Source: Gammaproteobacteria bacterium
Lineage (GTDB): Bacteria; Pseudomonadota; Gammaproteobacteria; Pseudomonadales; Azotimanducaceae
Assembly: GCA_009846005.1 (NCBI GenBank)
Contig: VXYL01000072.1
Span: 31,627-95,626, forward strand
Reading direction: 5' to 3'
Length of the DNA stretch: 64,000 bases
Under the pieces are notes generated by a model, which worked only from the letters and a program-made list of their open reading frames with translations, was not told the DNA's origin and made no database searches. The first letter of the stretch is position 1. Each line of letters opens with the position of its first letter. Position numbers and translations under genes: made by a program. Shown piece after piece: positions 48,748-57,805 of the stretch.

Positions 48748-50148
48748 ATGCTCGCGATGCTCGTTGTCGCGTTCCTACAGGGATGCGGGGACGGTGGCAA
48801 TCGCGACGACCCGAGCAATAGGGGATCCACCGTTGCCGATCCCATCGCAGTCGGTCTCGATTCATCCGACGCCAACGTGGTGAGGGTGTTGCGGGAACAC
48901 ATCGAAGCGGCCCGGGCGAATCCGCATTCGGGTAGCCACCGCGGCACTCTCGGCCTCGCCTACGAAGCCAACGGCTACGACGCCGCGGCGCTCGAAAGCT
49001 ACGCCCAGGCCGATGCGCTCGACGGCGATGCCTTCGAATGGCCCTACCTGCAGGCCATCCTCCTGCAGCAACAGGCACACTTCGACGAAGCCCTCGAACG
49101 GATGGATCGGGCTCTCCAGATCGATCCGGACTACGCGCCGGCGTGGCTCTGGCGCGGCTATTGGCTGCTTGACGTGGACCGCGTCGAGGAAGCGGAAACC
49201 TCGTTCTCGAGGGCTGATGATCTAGGGGCCGGTGCCCCGGCCGTTGTCGGCCAGTCGCGCGTTCATCTCCGTCGAGGTGACGCCCCGGCGGCCCTGGAAC
49301 TGCTCGAGCCGTTGTCCGAGACACTCGATCACCCACTGGTGTTCCGCCTGCTTGGCCGAGCCCTTCGTGATCTCGGACGGCTTGACGATGCACGTCTTGC
49401 CCTCAGCAAGGGCCGGGAAGCCCGGCAACTCACTTGGGTGGATCCGGTGCTCGACCGCAGGACGCCGTTCATCGCCGGCTTTGGCGGACGCATGCTCCAG
49501 GCCGAATCGCTGGTCGCGTCGGGGGACGCAGCCGAAGCCCTGCCGATTCTCGAGGAACTGGTCATCGACTTCCCGGCGCACGCGACGCTCCTGAACCTAC
49601 TCGCCGTCGCCTACTCCCAAACCGGGGATGCCGACAAATCCTTGGCTGTATTGGAGCTGGCTGTGGAATTAGCGCCGGAGTACTACCCGCTGCACCTCAA
49701 CCTCGCGGGCGCCTACGACGATCTCGGCGACACCGGGAGAGCCCTCGACTTTCTCGATCGGGCCATCGAGATCCACCCCACCTTCAGCGTCGCCCACGAA
49801 CGCAAGGGCGTCGTGCTGATGCGCACGGGCCGTTACGAGGAAGCGCTCGCGGCGCTGGACACGGCGGTCCGTCACGATGCGCGGGATCCGGAGGTGTTCT
49901 ACTTCGCCGGCGTGATCGAGAGCAACTTCGAACGCTGGCAACCGGCGATCGAGCGCTTCGGGCAGGCCATCGAGGTGGACCCGGCATTCACCAAGGCGTA
50001 CATCCACATGGCGCGGAGCTACGGCGAACTGCGCCGCTTCGACGACGCGCGCGAGGCCTTGGCCAAGGCCGATGCGCTTGGTACGCAGGCCCAGGATGCC
50101 CGCAGCGCCCGCGCTTGGTTGGATCGACTGGAGGCGTCGGGGCTGTGA
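48748..50148 (+). CDS. TPR-repeat lipoprotein, paralogue of the one at 40080
   Basis: 466 residues from ATG at 48748. The short signal MLAMLVVAFLQGC has its lipid-attached cysteine at residue 13 and only weak positive charge; the basic in-frame sequence upstream is repeat DNA. The body is TPR repeats, e.g. AWLWRGYWLLDVDRVEEAET and YPLHLNLAGAYDDLGDTGRA. It shares the block G-x-L-G-x-x-Y...DAFEWPYL with the minus-strand paralogue. CRTAC1-type genes follow about 1 kb downstream, so the TPR plus CRTAC1 pairing occurs twice within 15 kb. Confidence 0.85.
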   Translation: MLAMLVVAFLQGCGDGGNRDDPSNRGSTVADPIAVGLDSSDANVVRVLREHIEAARANPHSGSHRGTLGLAYEANGYDAAALESYAQADALDGDAFEWPYLQAILLQQQAHFDEALERMDRALQIDPDYAPAWLWRGYWLLDVDRVEEAETSFSRADDLGAGAPAVVGQSRVHLRRGDAPAALELLEPLSETLDHPLVFRLLGRALRDLGRLDDARLALSKGREARQLTWVDPVLDRRTPFIAGFGGRMLQAESLVASGDAAEALPILEELVIDFPAHATLLNLLAVAYSQTGDADKSLAVLELAVELAPEYYPLHLNLAGAYDDLGDTGRALDFLDRAIEIHPTFSVAHERKGVVLMRTGRYEEALAALDTAVRHDARDPEVFYFAGVIESNFERWQPAIERFGQAIEVDPAFTKAYIHMARSYGELRRFDDAREALAKADALGTQAQDARSARAWLDRLEASGL

Positions 50149-50327
50149 TATTGCGGTGATGTTGTGATTGAGAGAAAAGTGACGCGGTGCATTCGAACGC
50201 AGCAGGTCGTGGTAGTTGCCCATGCGTGTCCTCCGCCGGGCACGATTGATGGCATTGGCGAGGCGACCTATATTCTCGGGTGCGATCTGGCAGACGTGCG
50301 GATTGTCGAAGCAATGGAGTACTTGCA

Positions 50328-50858
50328 ATGAGGAGTCCGGGCGCGCATGCGGCACTCGGTACGTTCACGGCGATGGAAGCCCCGACCGGCGCCGTGATGA
50401 AACGTGGCGTGCCGTTCAGCAGCGTAGCCCGCTTTCCGGAGCGTAGCGACCTAGGCTCCGCGAGCTTACTGCTCCAGTCTCAAGGCGGTCGTACCAGCGA
50501 CTACGTTCGGCTTGAGTTGTTGGCAAAGCCAGACGAGACCGGAAAGCTGTCCGGGGTCGAGTTCGAACTATTGGGTGGGGCAAGCCCTTTGGGGCGTGGC
50601 AAGATCCTCAAGGTCGTGGACGAGTTGACTCGGAAGGAACGCATCGTCTTTTTTGCCATTCGTCATCCAGGAAAGACCGACAGGGAAATTGTAGATGCGC
50701 TAGATGGGGGGGCCTCGAAGCAACAGCCCATCAGCCAGGCGTGTCGAGAACTCGAGAGTATTGGGAAACTGCGGCGCAAGCTGCGTGGGGATGGACTCAT
50801 CGGAAACTACCCTGTCCCCGAACTGTACGTTTCGCGCGTCCGGTCGGTTGGGCTGTGA
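50328..50858 (+). CDS. Unknown protein with C-terminal winged-helix-like region
   Basis: 176 residues from ATG at 50328; an in-frame ATG at 50373 is an alternative. I do not recognise it. The C-terminal 70 residues (RIVFFAIRHPGKTDREIVDA, SQACRELESIGKLRRKL) read like a winged-helix domain. The central part has an alternating pattern in YVRLELLAKPDETGKLSGVEF typical of a small beta-sheet. Its GTGA overlap with a Phd-like antitoxin gene downstream suggests one transcript. Base composition is less GC-rich than its neighbours, which hints at transfer. Confidence 0.65.
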   Translation: MRSPGAHAALGTFTAMEAPTGAVMKRGVPFSSVARFPERSDLGSASLLLQSQGGRTSDYVRLELLAKPDETGKLSGVEFELLGGASPLGRGKILKVVDELTRKERIVFFAIRHPGKTDREIVDALDGGASKQQPISQACRELESIGKLRRKLRGDGLIGNYPVPELYVSRVRSVGL

Positions 50859-51145
50859 GCAGGACTATCACCGAGCGGGAACTCCGCCACGACGCGGGCG
50901 CGATACTCCGCGAGGTGAAGGCGGGCAACGAGGTGGTGGTCGTCACCACAAACGGGGTGCAGCTGGCCGTGCTGCGCGGAGTGCCGCCGCAGCGGTGCTT
51001 CGTGTCGCGGTCGGTGATTGCGGAGGCAGCGCGCTTCGCGCCGCCGGTCGACGGACGTTTGCGCGCCGAGCTCGACGCGGTCGTGGATCAATCCGTCGGT
51101 GGTCGAGCCGACCTCCCCTGGATGCCCACAGTCATTTCGCGATAG
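50855..51145 (+). CDS. Phd/YefM-type antitoxin without a neighbouring toxin
   Basis: 96 residues from GTG at 50855. SRTITERELRHDAGAILREV, then VVVVTTNGVQLAVLRGVPPQ, is the DNA-binding fold of Phd/YefM antitoxins. A toxin (Doc, YoeB or PIN) normally follows at once; here the next frame is a CRTAC1-type gene starting 20 bases on. It may be an orphan, or the gene upstream at 50328, which it overlaps, may be its partner in the reverse order. Confidence 0.78.
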   Translation: MSRTITERELRHDAGAILREVKAGNEVVVVTTNGVQLAVLRGVPPQRCFVSRSVIAEAARFAPPVDGRLRAELDAVVDQSVGGRADLPWMPTVISR

Positions 51146-51165
51146 CCGCCTCGGCGGCTTCGCTG

Positions 51166-52767
51166 ATGTTCGGGTGTTCGAATACGCCGGAAGGCGACTC
51201 GGCTTGGTTTGACGACGAGGCGGCCGCGCGAGGCCTCGCCTTCGGGCACGTCTCCGGTGCCCAAGGCCGGTATTGGACCCCCGAAATCATGGGCGGCGGG
51301 GTTGCGCTCGCGGATGTGGACGGCGACGGCGATCTGGACGCCTACCTAGTGCAAGGCGGAAGCCTGACCGGCGGCGAGGACTCGCCCGGAAACGAACTCC
51401 ACCTGAACGATGGCCGGGGACATTTCGCGTTGGCGTCCGATCCCGGCGAAGCCGCGGACACGGGGTACGGGATGGGTGTGATCGCCGGCGACTACGACAA
51501 CGACGGCGACACGGACCTCTTCGTAACCAACTGGGGCGCCAACGTCCTGCTTCGCAACGATGGCAGCGGGCGTTTCGAGGACGTCACGGCGGCAGCGGGC
51601 GTCGGGGATCCGGCGTGGGGGACCGCGGCCGCGTTCCTGGATCTCGACCGGGACGACGATCTGGATCTGTTCGTCGTGAACTACCTGAACTGGTCTGCGG
51701 CCTCCGCGCAGGACTGTATACGCACCTATTGCGGCCCCACGGCCGACGATGCGACTGCGGATCGGCTTTATCGGAACAATGGCGACGGCACCTTCACCGA
51801 CGTGTCCGAGAGCGCCGGACTCAACACCGCGTTCGGCAACGGCTTGGGGATCGCCGGCGCGGACTTCAACGAGGATGGTCGTATGGACGTGTTCGTTGCC
51901 AACGACGGCATGCCGAACCAGCTGTGGTTGAACGAAACGCCGGCCGATGGCGGACTACGGTTTCGGGACGAAGCCATGCTCTGGGGTTGCGCCATGGACG
52001 ACCACGGTTTCGCCAAGGCCGGCATGGGCGTGGGCGCCGCCGACTTCGACGACGACGGCGCCATCGACATCCTCGTGGTCAACCTGGAACGCCAAACCGA
52101 CTCGTTCTATCGCAACGCCCGCACCCACTTCGTCGACTCGACCAGCCGCATCGGGCTCGGCGTATCGAGCCGGCGTTTCACGCGCTTCGGGATCGCGCTG
52201 GCGGACTTCGACAACGACGGCGATCTCGACATGTACCAGAGCAACGGCCGGATCGACCACTCGCCCGAGTTCGAAGGCGAGGATCCGTTTGCCGAGCCGA
52301 ACGTACTCTATCGCCGGGACGGGGGCATCTTCGAGGTTGTCTCGCCGGAAGGCGGCACTTCGGAGATCCTGGTGCACACCAGCCGCGGCGTTGCCATGGG
52401 CGATGTCGACGACGATGGCGGCATCGATCTCGTGGTCGTCAACAAGGACGCGCCCGCTTATCTGCTCATGAACCGCCCAGGCGAATCAGGGAACTGGGTG
52501 CGGTTCCGCGTCGTCAACCGTCACGGCAGCGACGCCATCGGCGCGACGGTGTGGGCCACCGTCGGCGAGGAACGAAAGCGGCGCGAGGTGCAGACCGCGA
52601 CCAGCTACCTGGCGTCCCACGACCCCCGGGTTCACTTCGGCTTGGGACAGGCCAGACGCGTGGCCGACGTTGAAGTGCAGTGGCCAACGGGCGAGACGGA
52701 GGGGTTCGGCGACTTCGATGCAGGCGAGTCCGTGGAACTCCGCTACGGAACCGGCAGGCGTTTGTGA
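51166..52767 (+). CDS. CRTAC1-type protein (FG-GAP plus ASPIC/UnbV), first of a tandem pair; 5' end doubtful
   Basis: 533 residues from ATG at 51166. FG-GAP repeats: ADVDGDGDLDAYLVQGG, GDYDNDGDTDLFVTNWG, DLDRDDDLDLFVVNYLN, DVDDDGGIDLVVVNKDA. The C-terminal ASPIC/UnbV domain contains DPRVHFGLGQARRVADVEVQ. The start leaves almost no signal peptide (MFGCSN), although in-frame upstream sequence FAIAASAASLMFGC looks like a lipoprotein signal with no start codon. The upstream antitoxin gene ends 20 bases earlier, so insertion of that gene may have removed the original start. Confidence 0.85.
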   Translation: MFGCSNTPEGDSAWFDDEAAARGLAFGHVSGAQGRYWTPEIMGGGVALADVDGDGDLDAYLVQGGSLTGGEDSPGNELHLNDGRGHFALASDPGEAADTGYGMGVIAGDYDNDGDTDLFVTNWGANVLLRNDGSGRFEDVTAAAGVGDPAWGTAAAFLDLDRDDDLDLFVVNYLNWSAASAQDCIRTYCGPTADDATADRLYRNNGDGTFTDVSESAGLNTAFGNGLGIAGADFNEDGRMDVFVANDGMPNQLWLNETPADGGLRFRDEAMLWGCAMDDHGFAKAGMGVGAADFDDDGAIDILVVNLERQTDSFYRNARTHFVDSTSRIGLGVSSRRFTRFGIALADFDNDGDLDMYQSNGRIDHSPEFEGEDPFAEPNVLYRRDGGIFEVVSPEGGTSEILVHTSRGVAMGDVDDDGGIDLVVVNKDAPAYLLMNRPGESGNWVRFRVVNRHGSDAIGATVWATVGEERKRREVQTATSYLASHDPRVHFGLGQARRVADVEVQWPTGETEGFGDFDAGESVELRYGTGRRL

Positions 52768-54467
52768 GGGGAACACCACCGGGATGGACGACACTCGTTG
52801 TCGGGGTTTGCTTGATCGCGTTGACAGGTTGCCCGGAACAGGACGAAGCGCCGCACGCCATGCACGGGACCGTCTGGTTCGAGGACGAAGCAGCGCTTAG
52901 GGGGCTCGACTTCCAACACCGGTCCGGCTTCGATGGTCGCTACCTGTTCCCCGAGATCATGGGCGGGGGTGCCGCGTTGGCGGATGTCGACGGCGACGGC
53001 GATCTCGACGCTTACCTCGTGCAAAGCGGGCGCGTGGAAGATCGCGGCGAGCGGAGCAACGCCAACAGGCTGTTCCTGAACGACGGCAGGGGGTTCTTCA
53101 CAGCCGCGCCGGACGACGGGGCCCGGGACCGGGGCTATGGGATGGGTGTGACCACCGGAGACTACGACAATGACGGTGATGTCGACCTTTACGTCACCAA
53201 TCTCGGTCGCAATACGTTGCTCCGCAACGACGGTAACGGTCGCTTCTCGGACGTGACGGCATTTGCCGGCGTGGGGGACGCCGGCTGGGGAACCGCTGCC
53301 GCATTTCTCGATCTCGACCAGGACGACGACCTTGATCTGTTCGTCGTCAACTATGTCGCCTGGACGCTCGCCACCGCGAAGGAGTGCTACGCGGTGAACA
53401 CCCGCACCTACTGCGGGCCTACCGACGCGGATGCCGTGCCGGATCGTCTGTACCGCAATGACGGCGACGGCACGTTCACCGAGATGTCGTTAGCGGCGGG
53501 ACTCGGAACCGCGTTCGGCGCGGGATTGGGTATCGTCGGGTCCGACTTCGACGGCGACGGGCGCATCGACGTATTCGTGGCGAACGACAGCATGGTCAAC
53601 CAGTTGTGGATGAACCGAACGCCACCCGGGGGCGATCCCCGATTCGTGGACGAGGCATTCCTCAGGGGCTGCGCGCTGGACGACCACGGTACCGCCAAGG
53701 CCGGGATGGGTGTCGCGGCGGAGGATCTCGACGACGACGGCGACCCCGACATCCTGGTCATGAACATGGAGAAGCAGACCGATTCCTACTTCCGCAACGA
53801 GAGCGATCATTTCGTTGATCGCACGAGTGCCGTGGGGCTTGGCGTGACGAGCCGGCGGTACACTCGTTTCGGCGTGGCCTTAACCGACTTGGACAACGAC
53901 GGTGACCTGGACCTGTTCGAAGCCAACGGTCGCGTCGACCACACGCCGGAACTGGAGGACCGAGACGATGTGTTCGCTGAGCCCAACGTGCTCTACGAAC
54001 ACGTCGACGGCCGGTTCGAACTCGTCGAGCCCGACGGTGTCACGCTGGAACGCCTTGTCCATACCAGCCGGGGCGTTGCCATTGGCGATGTCGACGATGA
54101 CGGCGGAATCGACCTGCTCGTCGTCAACAAGGACGGCCCGGCCTACCTGCTCATGAACCGGGTCGCCGAACGCGGCAACTGGGTTCGGTTTCGCGTCCTC
54201 ACCGCATCGGGCCGCGACGCCCACGGCGCCCTCGTGTCGGGGACGGTCGGGGGTAAACCGCGTCAACGCCGCGTACAGACGGCGGGTAGCTATCTCGCCG
54301 CCAACGATCCGCAGGTGCACTTTGGCCTTGCCCAACACGAGGGTATTGGAGGTGTTCGCGTCCGCTGGCCAACCGGTGAGGTCGAGCTGTTCGGGGATTT
54401 CGAAGCCGGTGCCGTCGTGGCGTTGCGGTTCGGCTCGGGTCAAGTACTCGAGGAAGATCAAACATGA
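52764..54467 (+). CDS. CRTAC1-type lipoprotein, second of a tandem pair
   Basis: 567 residues from GTG at 52764, overlapping the previous stop (GTGA). Signal TTLVVGVCLIALTGC with a lipobox cysteine. The body closely follows its upstream neighbour: both have F-P-E-I-M-G-G-G or TPEIMGGG, ALADVDGDGDLDAYLVQ, YGMGV and TYCGPT at matching places, so they are recent duplicates. The ASPIC/UnbV domain ends with HFGLAQHEGIGGVRVRWPTG. It probably forms a calcium-stabilised propeller at the cell envelope. A TonB-dependent receptor follows after 324 bases. Confidence 0.92.
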   Translation: MRGTPPGWTTLVVGVCLIALTGCPEQDEAPHAMHGTVWFEDEAALRGLDFQHRSGFDGRYLFPEIMGGGAALADVDGDGDLDAYLVQSGRVEDRGERSNANRLFLNDGRGFFTAAPDDGARDRGYGMGVTTGDYDNDGDVDLYVTNLGRNTLLRNDGNGRFSDVTAFAGVGDAGWGTAAAFLDLDQDDDLDLFVVNYVAWTLATAKECYAVNTRTYCGPTDADAVPDRLYRNDGDGTFTEMSLAAGLGTAFGAGLGIVGSDFDGDGRIDVFVANDSMVNQLWMNRTPPGGDPRFVDEAFLRGCALDDHGTAKAGMGVAAEDLDDDGDPDILVMNMEKQTDSYFRNESDHFVDRTSAVGLGVTSRRYTRFGVALTDLDNDGDLDLFEANGRVDHTPELEDRDDVFAEPNVLYEHVDGRFELVEPDGVTLERLVHTSRGVAIGDVDDDGGIDLLVVNKDGPAYLLMNRVAERGNWVRFRVLTASGRDAHGALVSGTVGGKPRQRRVQTAGSYLAANDPQVHFGLAQHEGIGGVRVRWPTGEVELFGDFEAGAVVALRFGSGQVLEEDQT

Positions 54468-54791
54468 ACAACGCCGGAGGGGATTTCCTTGAAGGGTTCA
54501 AGTGGCGTTCAGGAGGGGAATCGTACAGGGGCGACGCTATAGCGCCTGCAAGGCGCCCCTCTTCGAGTTTCGACTGCGCTGGTACGCTGGCACGAGAATG
54601 CGGCAGCATTCTCGATCGCGCCCGCAGGACGCGCCGGGACGAGCCCGGTCCCCTACGATCCCGTTGTCGTGCCTGTTTGCCCGGCGCCAAAGGCGCGACC
54701 ATGCACGAGTTTCATGCTGGACTTCGTGGCTGTGGATGAGAGCCTGTGCTAGGTTAAAAGGTGGGATCGGCGAACGACAGGGGGGACACCT
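54468..54791. other. 324-base intergenic stretch with two diverged repeat copies
   Basis: No convincing gene. A diverged long-form copy lies at 54523-54559 (GTACAGGGGCGACGC, inner GCGCC / GGCGC) and an inverted short-form copy at 54634-54656 (CCGGG / CCCGG, loop CTCGT). A further small palindrome, GAGAATGCGGCAGCATTCTC, is at about 54594-54613. The TonB receptor promoter should lie between 54690 and 54780; TAGGTTAAAA at about 54748 may be part of it. Confidence 0.6.
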
Positions 54792-57602
54792 ATGTTCGGA
54801 TTCCTGAAGCAAGCGACCGCAGCGCTCGCTGCACTTGGACTTGCCCTGCCGTCGATCACGGCACTCGCCCAGACTCCCGATGATGATGACGACGACCGAC
54901 GCATCGAAGTCATCATCGTCACCGCCGAGAAGCGCGAGGAGAACATTCTCGACGTGCCGATGACGATCACCGGGTTCAACGAACAGATGATCGAGGAACT
55001 CGGCCTGACCCGAACGGACGACTTGGAGCAACTCGTGCCGGGCCTGCAGTTCGGCGAGACCCACAGCCGGAAGGGGTCGGGGACGGTGATCCGGGGCATG
55101 GGCAACCGCAGCGCAGGCGAGTTGCAGGGCAATATGGCCGTCGCGACCTACGTGGACGGGGTCTACCACACGAGCCAGTCCGCAATCGTCGACGGGTTGT
55201 TCGACGTCGAACGCGTGGAGGTGGCGCGGGGCCCGCAAGGTACGCTACATGGACGGAACTCCATTGCGGGCGCGATCTCCGTTCACTCCATCCGACCCAC
55301 GGACGACTGGGACCTCAACACCGTGGTGGAGTACACGGACCAGTTCAGCCAGCGCTACGGCGTCGCGGGCGGCGGTCCGCTGACCGACTACCTGAGCTTC
55401 CGGACCACCGCCACGTACCACGACGGCCAGGGTGCCCAGGAGAACGTGGGTACGGGGCCCGACAACGACGCGCCCCAGTCCTGGGGAATCCGCCAGCAAC
55501 TGCGCTTCCATGTCGACCGGATAGACGTGCACCTTGCCTACAACACCTTCGAGGACACGGGTTCGACACGCGTCCCGCTCATGCTGCGCGATCCGCCCCG
55601 TGACTCGAACACCGTCTGCTTCTCTTGGCGTGACCCCTTGGATCCGCGTTCGAGGGATCCCAACGACCCGCTCTTCATCTGCAACGAGGAAATGAACAAC
55701 TTCGCGTTCTTCCTCTACGACCAACCCAATCCGGCCGTGGCGAAGTGCGGCAAGAACACGCCCGCGAACCGTTGCGACGAGATCGAGAACAAGGTCGTGG
55801 CCAACCGGCCGGCCGTCGAGGACACCTACCGCGAAGGCTGGTCGGTGGTCGCGGACTACGATCTCACGCCCGGGCTGGTCTTGAGGTATTCCTACGGCAC
55901 GACGCGGCTCGACGAATGGAGTTCCCACGACAGCGACCGCACGGATCGGATTCCCGGCGACGACAACGTCCCGCAGGACTGCCTGGATTCGCGGTCCTTG
56001 GAGGAGTGCCAGGGTCTCTTCCCCTGGGGCACGAGCGACGGGCGCACGGCCTTCCCCTACAGCAACGACGAGACCTCCCACGAGATCCAGGTCCTGTCGA
56101 ACTTCGAAGGACCGCTCAACTTCATCGTCGGGGCGTACGACTACGAAGGCGCGACCCACTGGAGCGACGCGTTCCAGGGCTTCGGCCACTCATGGCGATT
56201 CGGCTCGGCCGACGAGAAAGCCCAGGCTCTCGGATTCGCCGACTGCCAGGACTACCACAACCAGATCGTCGCGCCCCAGTTGGCGGATCCGGAAGGGCCT
56301 TTCGCCGAGTCGCTCGCCGAGGGTCGCCAGATTCTCTGCCCGCCCGCCGGTCAGACCGACTTCACGACCACCGGCGGGTCCGCCAACGAGAGCATCCAGG
56401 AAACCCAGGCCGTCTTCGCCAGCATCGACTACGCCCTCGACGACCAGTGGACACTGTCAGGCGGTCTGCGCTACACCCGCGACGAGAACATCCAGGTGGA
56501 CGGTTCGGACTTCGGCTACGCCCAGTCCTGCCCGCCGGGCCACCCCACGTGCGCCGCCGAGGGCCAGTTCGTGCCGTTGTTGAACTTCTGGAACCAGGCC
56601 TTTGCCGAACGTGCCCGCCAGGCGGCCACCGACTGCGTGATCGATTGCGTCGGCCGGATCCAGGAGTGGGACGCGATCATCTACAACGGCAACGTCGAAT
56701 ACCGGCCCGATGAGAAGACCCTTCTCTACGGGCGCATCTCGACGGGCTACCGGGCCGGGGGACTGCCGTCCCAGACCGCAGGCATCTTCCCTCCCATCGA
56801 AGAGGAGACGGTCGTCAACTACGAAGCAGGCCTCAAGGGACTCTTCTTCGATGACCGGCTGCTGCTCACGGCGGGCGGCTACTACAACGACTACGACGGC
56901 TTCCAGATCAACGCCATCATGGACGCGGCGGAAGCGGGCTATCCGCAGGCGATCGAGTCATTCTCTTCAAGTCCGCTGGTCGAATTCACCACCAACGTCG
57001 ACGGTACCGCCATCTACGGTGTGGACGTCGAGTGGACGTACTTCCTGAACGACCGTACGCGGGTCAGCGGCTACTACGCCTACCTGGACTCCACGCTCGG
57101 CGAGTTCTCAACGGTCGTGCAGGACGATCCCGACCCACAGATTGGCATGTGGACCTACCTTGACTGGGAGACAGGGGAGGAGGTGACCGGCCCCTACATC
57201 AAGCCGAGAAACTTGAAGGACGGCAAGCTGCCGCAGCAGGCCAAGCACAAAGCGGCCGTGACCGTCGCCCACGACCTCGATGTCGTGGGTGTCGACGGGC
57301 AGGTGCAACTGCTGGGTACGTGGAGCTACACCGGCGACCGCTACGCGTTGGTCCAGAACGCCGAGTCCAACCGCATGCCCGCCTACGACCGGCTCGACCT
57401 GCGCGCCGCCTGGACCTCCGTCAACGAGCAATGGTCGGCGACGCTGTACGTGCAGAACGCCTTGGACGAAATCGGTTTCGTCGAATACGTGCCCGGGTTT
57501 CGACCCGACTGGGCGTTCAACGCCCAGGAGGGATATGCGCAAGGCGTGTTGACCGAGCCACGCCAGGTCGGCCTGCAGGTACGCTGGCGGCCGCAGCTGT
57601 AG
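54792..57602 (+). CDS. TonB-dependent outer-membrane receptor
   Basis: 936 residues. Signal peptide ending SITALA, then Q-T-P and six consecutive Asp (residues 30-35), and a TonB box-like IEVIIVTAEKREENILDVPM. The plug domain shows LVPGLQFGETHSRKGSGTVI and RVEVARGPQGTLHGRN; the rest is a 22-strand barrel ending VGLQVRWRPQL. The barrel has cysteine pairs in large outer loops (e.g. CPPGHPTCAAEG, CVIDCVG). It imports an unknown large substrate. An ABC exporter pair follows. The stop TAG (57600-57602) is formed by the start of a repeat copy. Confidence 0.93.
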   Translation: MFGFLKQATAALAALGLALPSITALAQTPDDDDDDRRIEVIIVTAEKREENILDVPMTITGFNEQMIEELGLTRTDDLEQLVPGLQFGETHSRKGSGTVIRGMGNRSAGELQGNMAVATYVDGVYHTSQSAIVDGLFDVERVEVARGPQGTLHGRNSIAGAISVHSIRPTDDWDLNTVVEYTDQFSQRYGVAGGGPLTDYLSFRTTATYHDGQGAQENVGTGPDNDAPQSWGIRQQLRFHVDRIDVHLAYNTFEDTGSTRVPLMLRDPPRDSNTVCFSWRDPLDPRSRDPNDPLFICNEEMNNFAFFLYDQPNPAVAKCGKNTPANRCDEIENKVVANRPAVEDTYREGWSVVADYDLTPGLVLRYSYGTTRLDEWSSHDSDRTDRIPGDDNVPQDCLDSRSLEECQGLFPWGTSDGRTAFPYSNDETSHEIQVLSNFEGPLNFIVGAYDYEGATHWSDAFQGFGHSWRFGSADEKAQALGFADCQDYHNQIVAPQLADPEGPFAESLAEGRQILCPPAGQTDFTTTGGSANESIQETQAVFASIDYALDDQWTLSGGLRYTRDENIQVDGSDFGYAQSCPPGHPTCAAEGQFVPLLNFWNQAFAERARQAATDCVIDCVGRIQEWDAIIYNGNVEYRPDEKTLLYGRISTGYRAGGLPSQTAGIFPPIEEETVVNYEAGLKGLFFDDRLLLTAGGYYNDYDGFQINAIMDAAEAGYPQAIESFSSSPLVEFTTNVDGTAIYGVDVEWTYFLNDRTRVSGYYAYLDSTLGEFSTVVQDDPDPQIGMWTYLDWETGEEVTGPYIKPRNLKDGKLPQQAKHKAAVTVAHDLDVVGVDGQVQLLGTWSYTGDRYALVQNAESNRMPAYDRLDLRAAWTSVNEQWSATLYVQNALDEIGFVEYVPGFRPDWAFNAQEGYAQGVLTEPRQVGLQVRWRPQL

Positions 57603-57624
57603 GGGACGCCCTTGCGGCGTCCCG
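57599..57624 (+). repeat. Short-form hairpin repeat (supplies TonB receptor stop)
   Basis: GTAGGG start, stem GGGACGCC / GGCGTCCC, loop CTTGC. Its TAG is the receptor stop codon. Confidence 0.8.
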
Positions 57625-57642
57625 TGCCGTTCGGAAGAACGC

Positions 57643-57709
57643 GTAGGGGCGACCCTAACGCGCCCGCAAGGGCGCGCGGTCGCCCGCTCGACCCTCGTGG
57701 TCGTCCGAT
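57643..57709 (+). repeat. Long-form hairpin repeat with a diverged tandem half-unit
   Basis: 57643-57686: outer stem GGGCGACC / GGTCGCCC, inner stem GCGCCC / GGGCGC. It is followed to 57709 by GCTCGACCCTCGTGGTCGTCC, cut here at the end, a diverged version of the unit repeated at 45441-45522. Confidence 0.75.
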
Positions 57710-57743
57710 GGGGGGGCCAGTCCACGTAGCGGGCTCGTGTAAA

Positions 57744-57789
57744 CGGGCGGGGGCGCGCCCTATCGGGCGCGATAGCCCCGCCCCCTACG
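57744..57789 (-). repeat. Long-form hairpin repeat, inverted
   Basis: On the minus strand: GTAGGGGGCGGGGCTATC, inner stem GCGCCC / GGGCGC, then CCCCCGCCCG. Closes the three-copy repeat block between the TonB receptor and the ABC exporter; ends 16 bases before the exporter start. Confidence 0.75.
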
Positions 57790-57805
57790 GTATTGGGTTC
57801 CTCGC

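Noticed and set aside
50149..50327. Possible gene between the TPR lipoprotein and the unknown gene
   Set aside because: Short frames on both strands show no family features, good start site or length.
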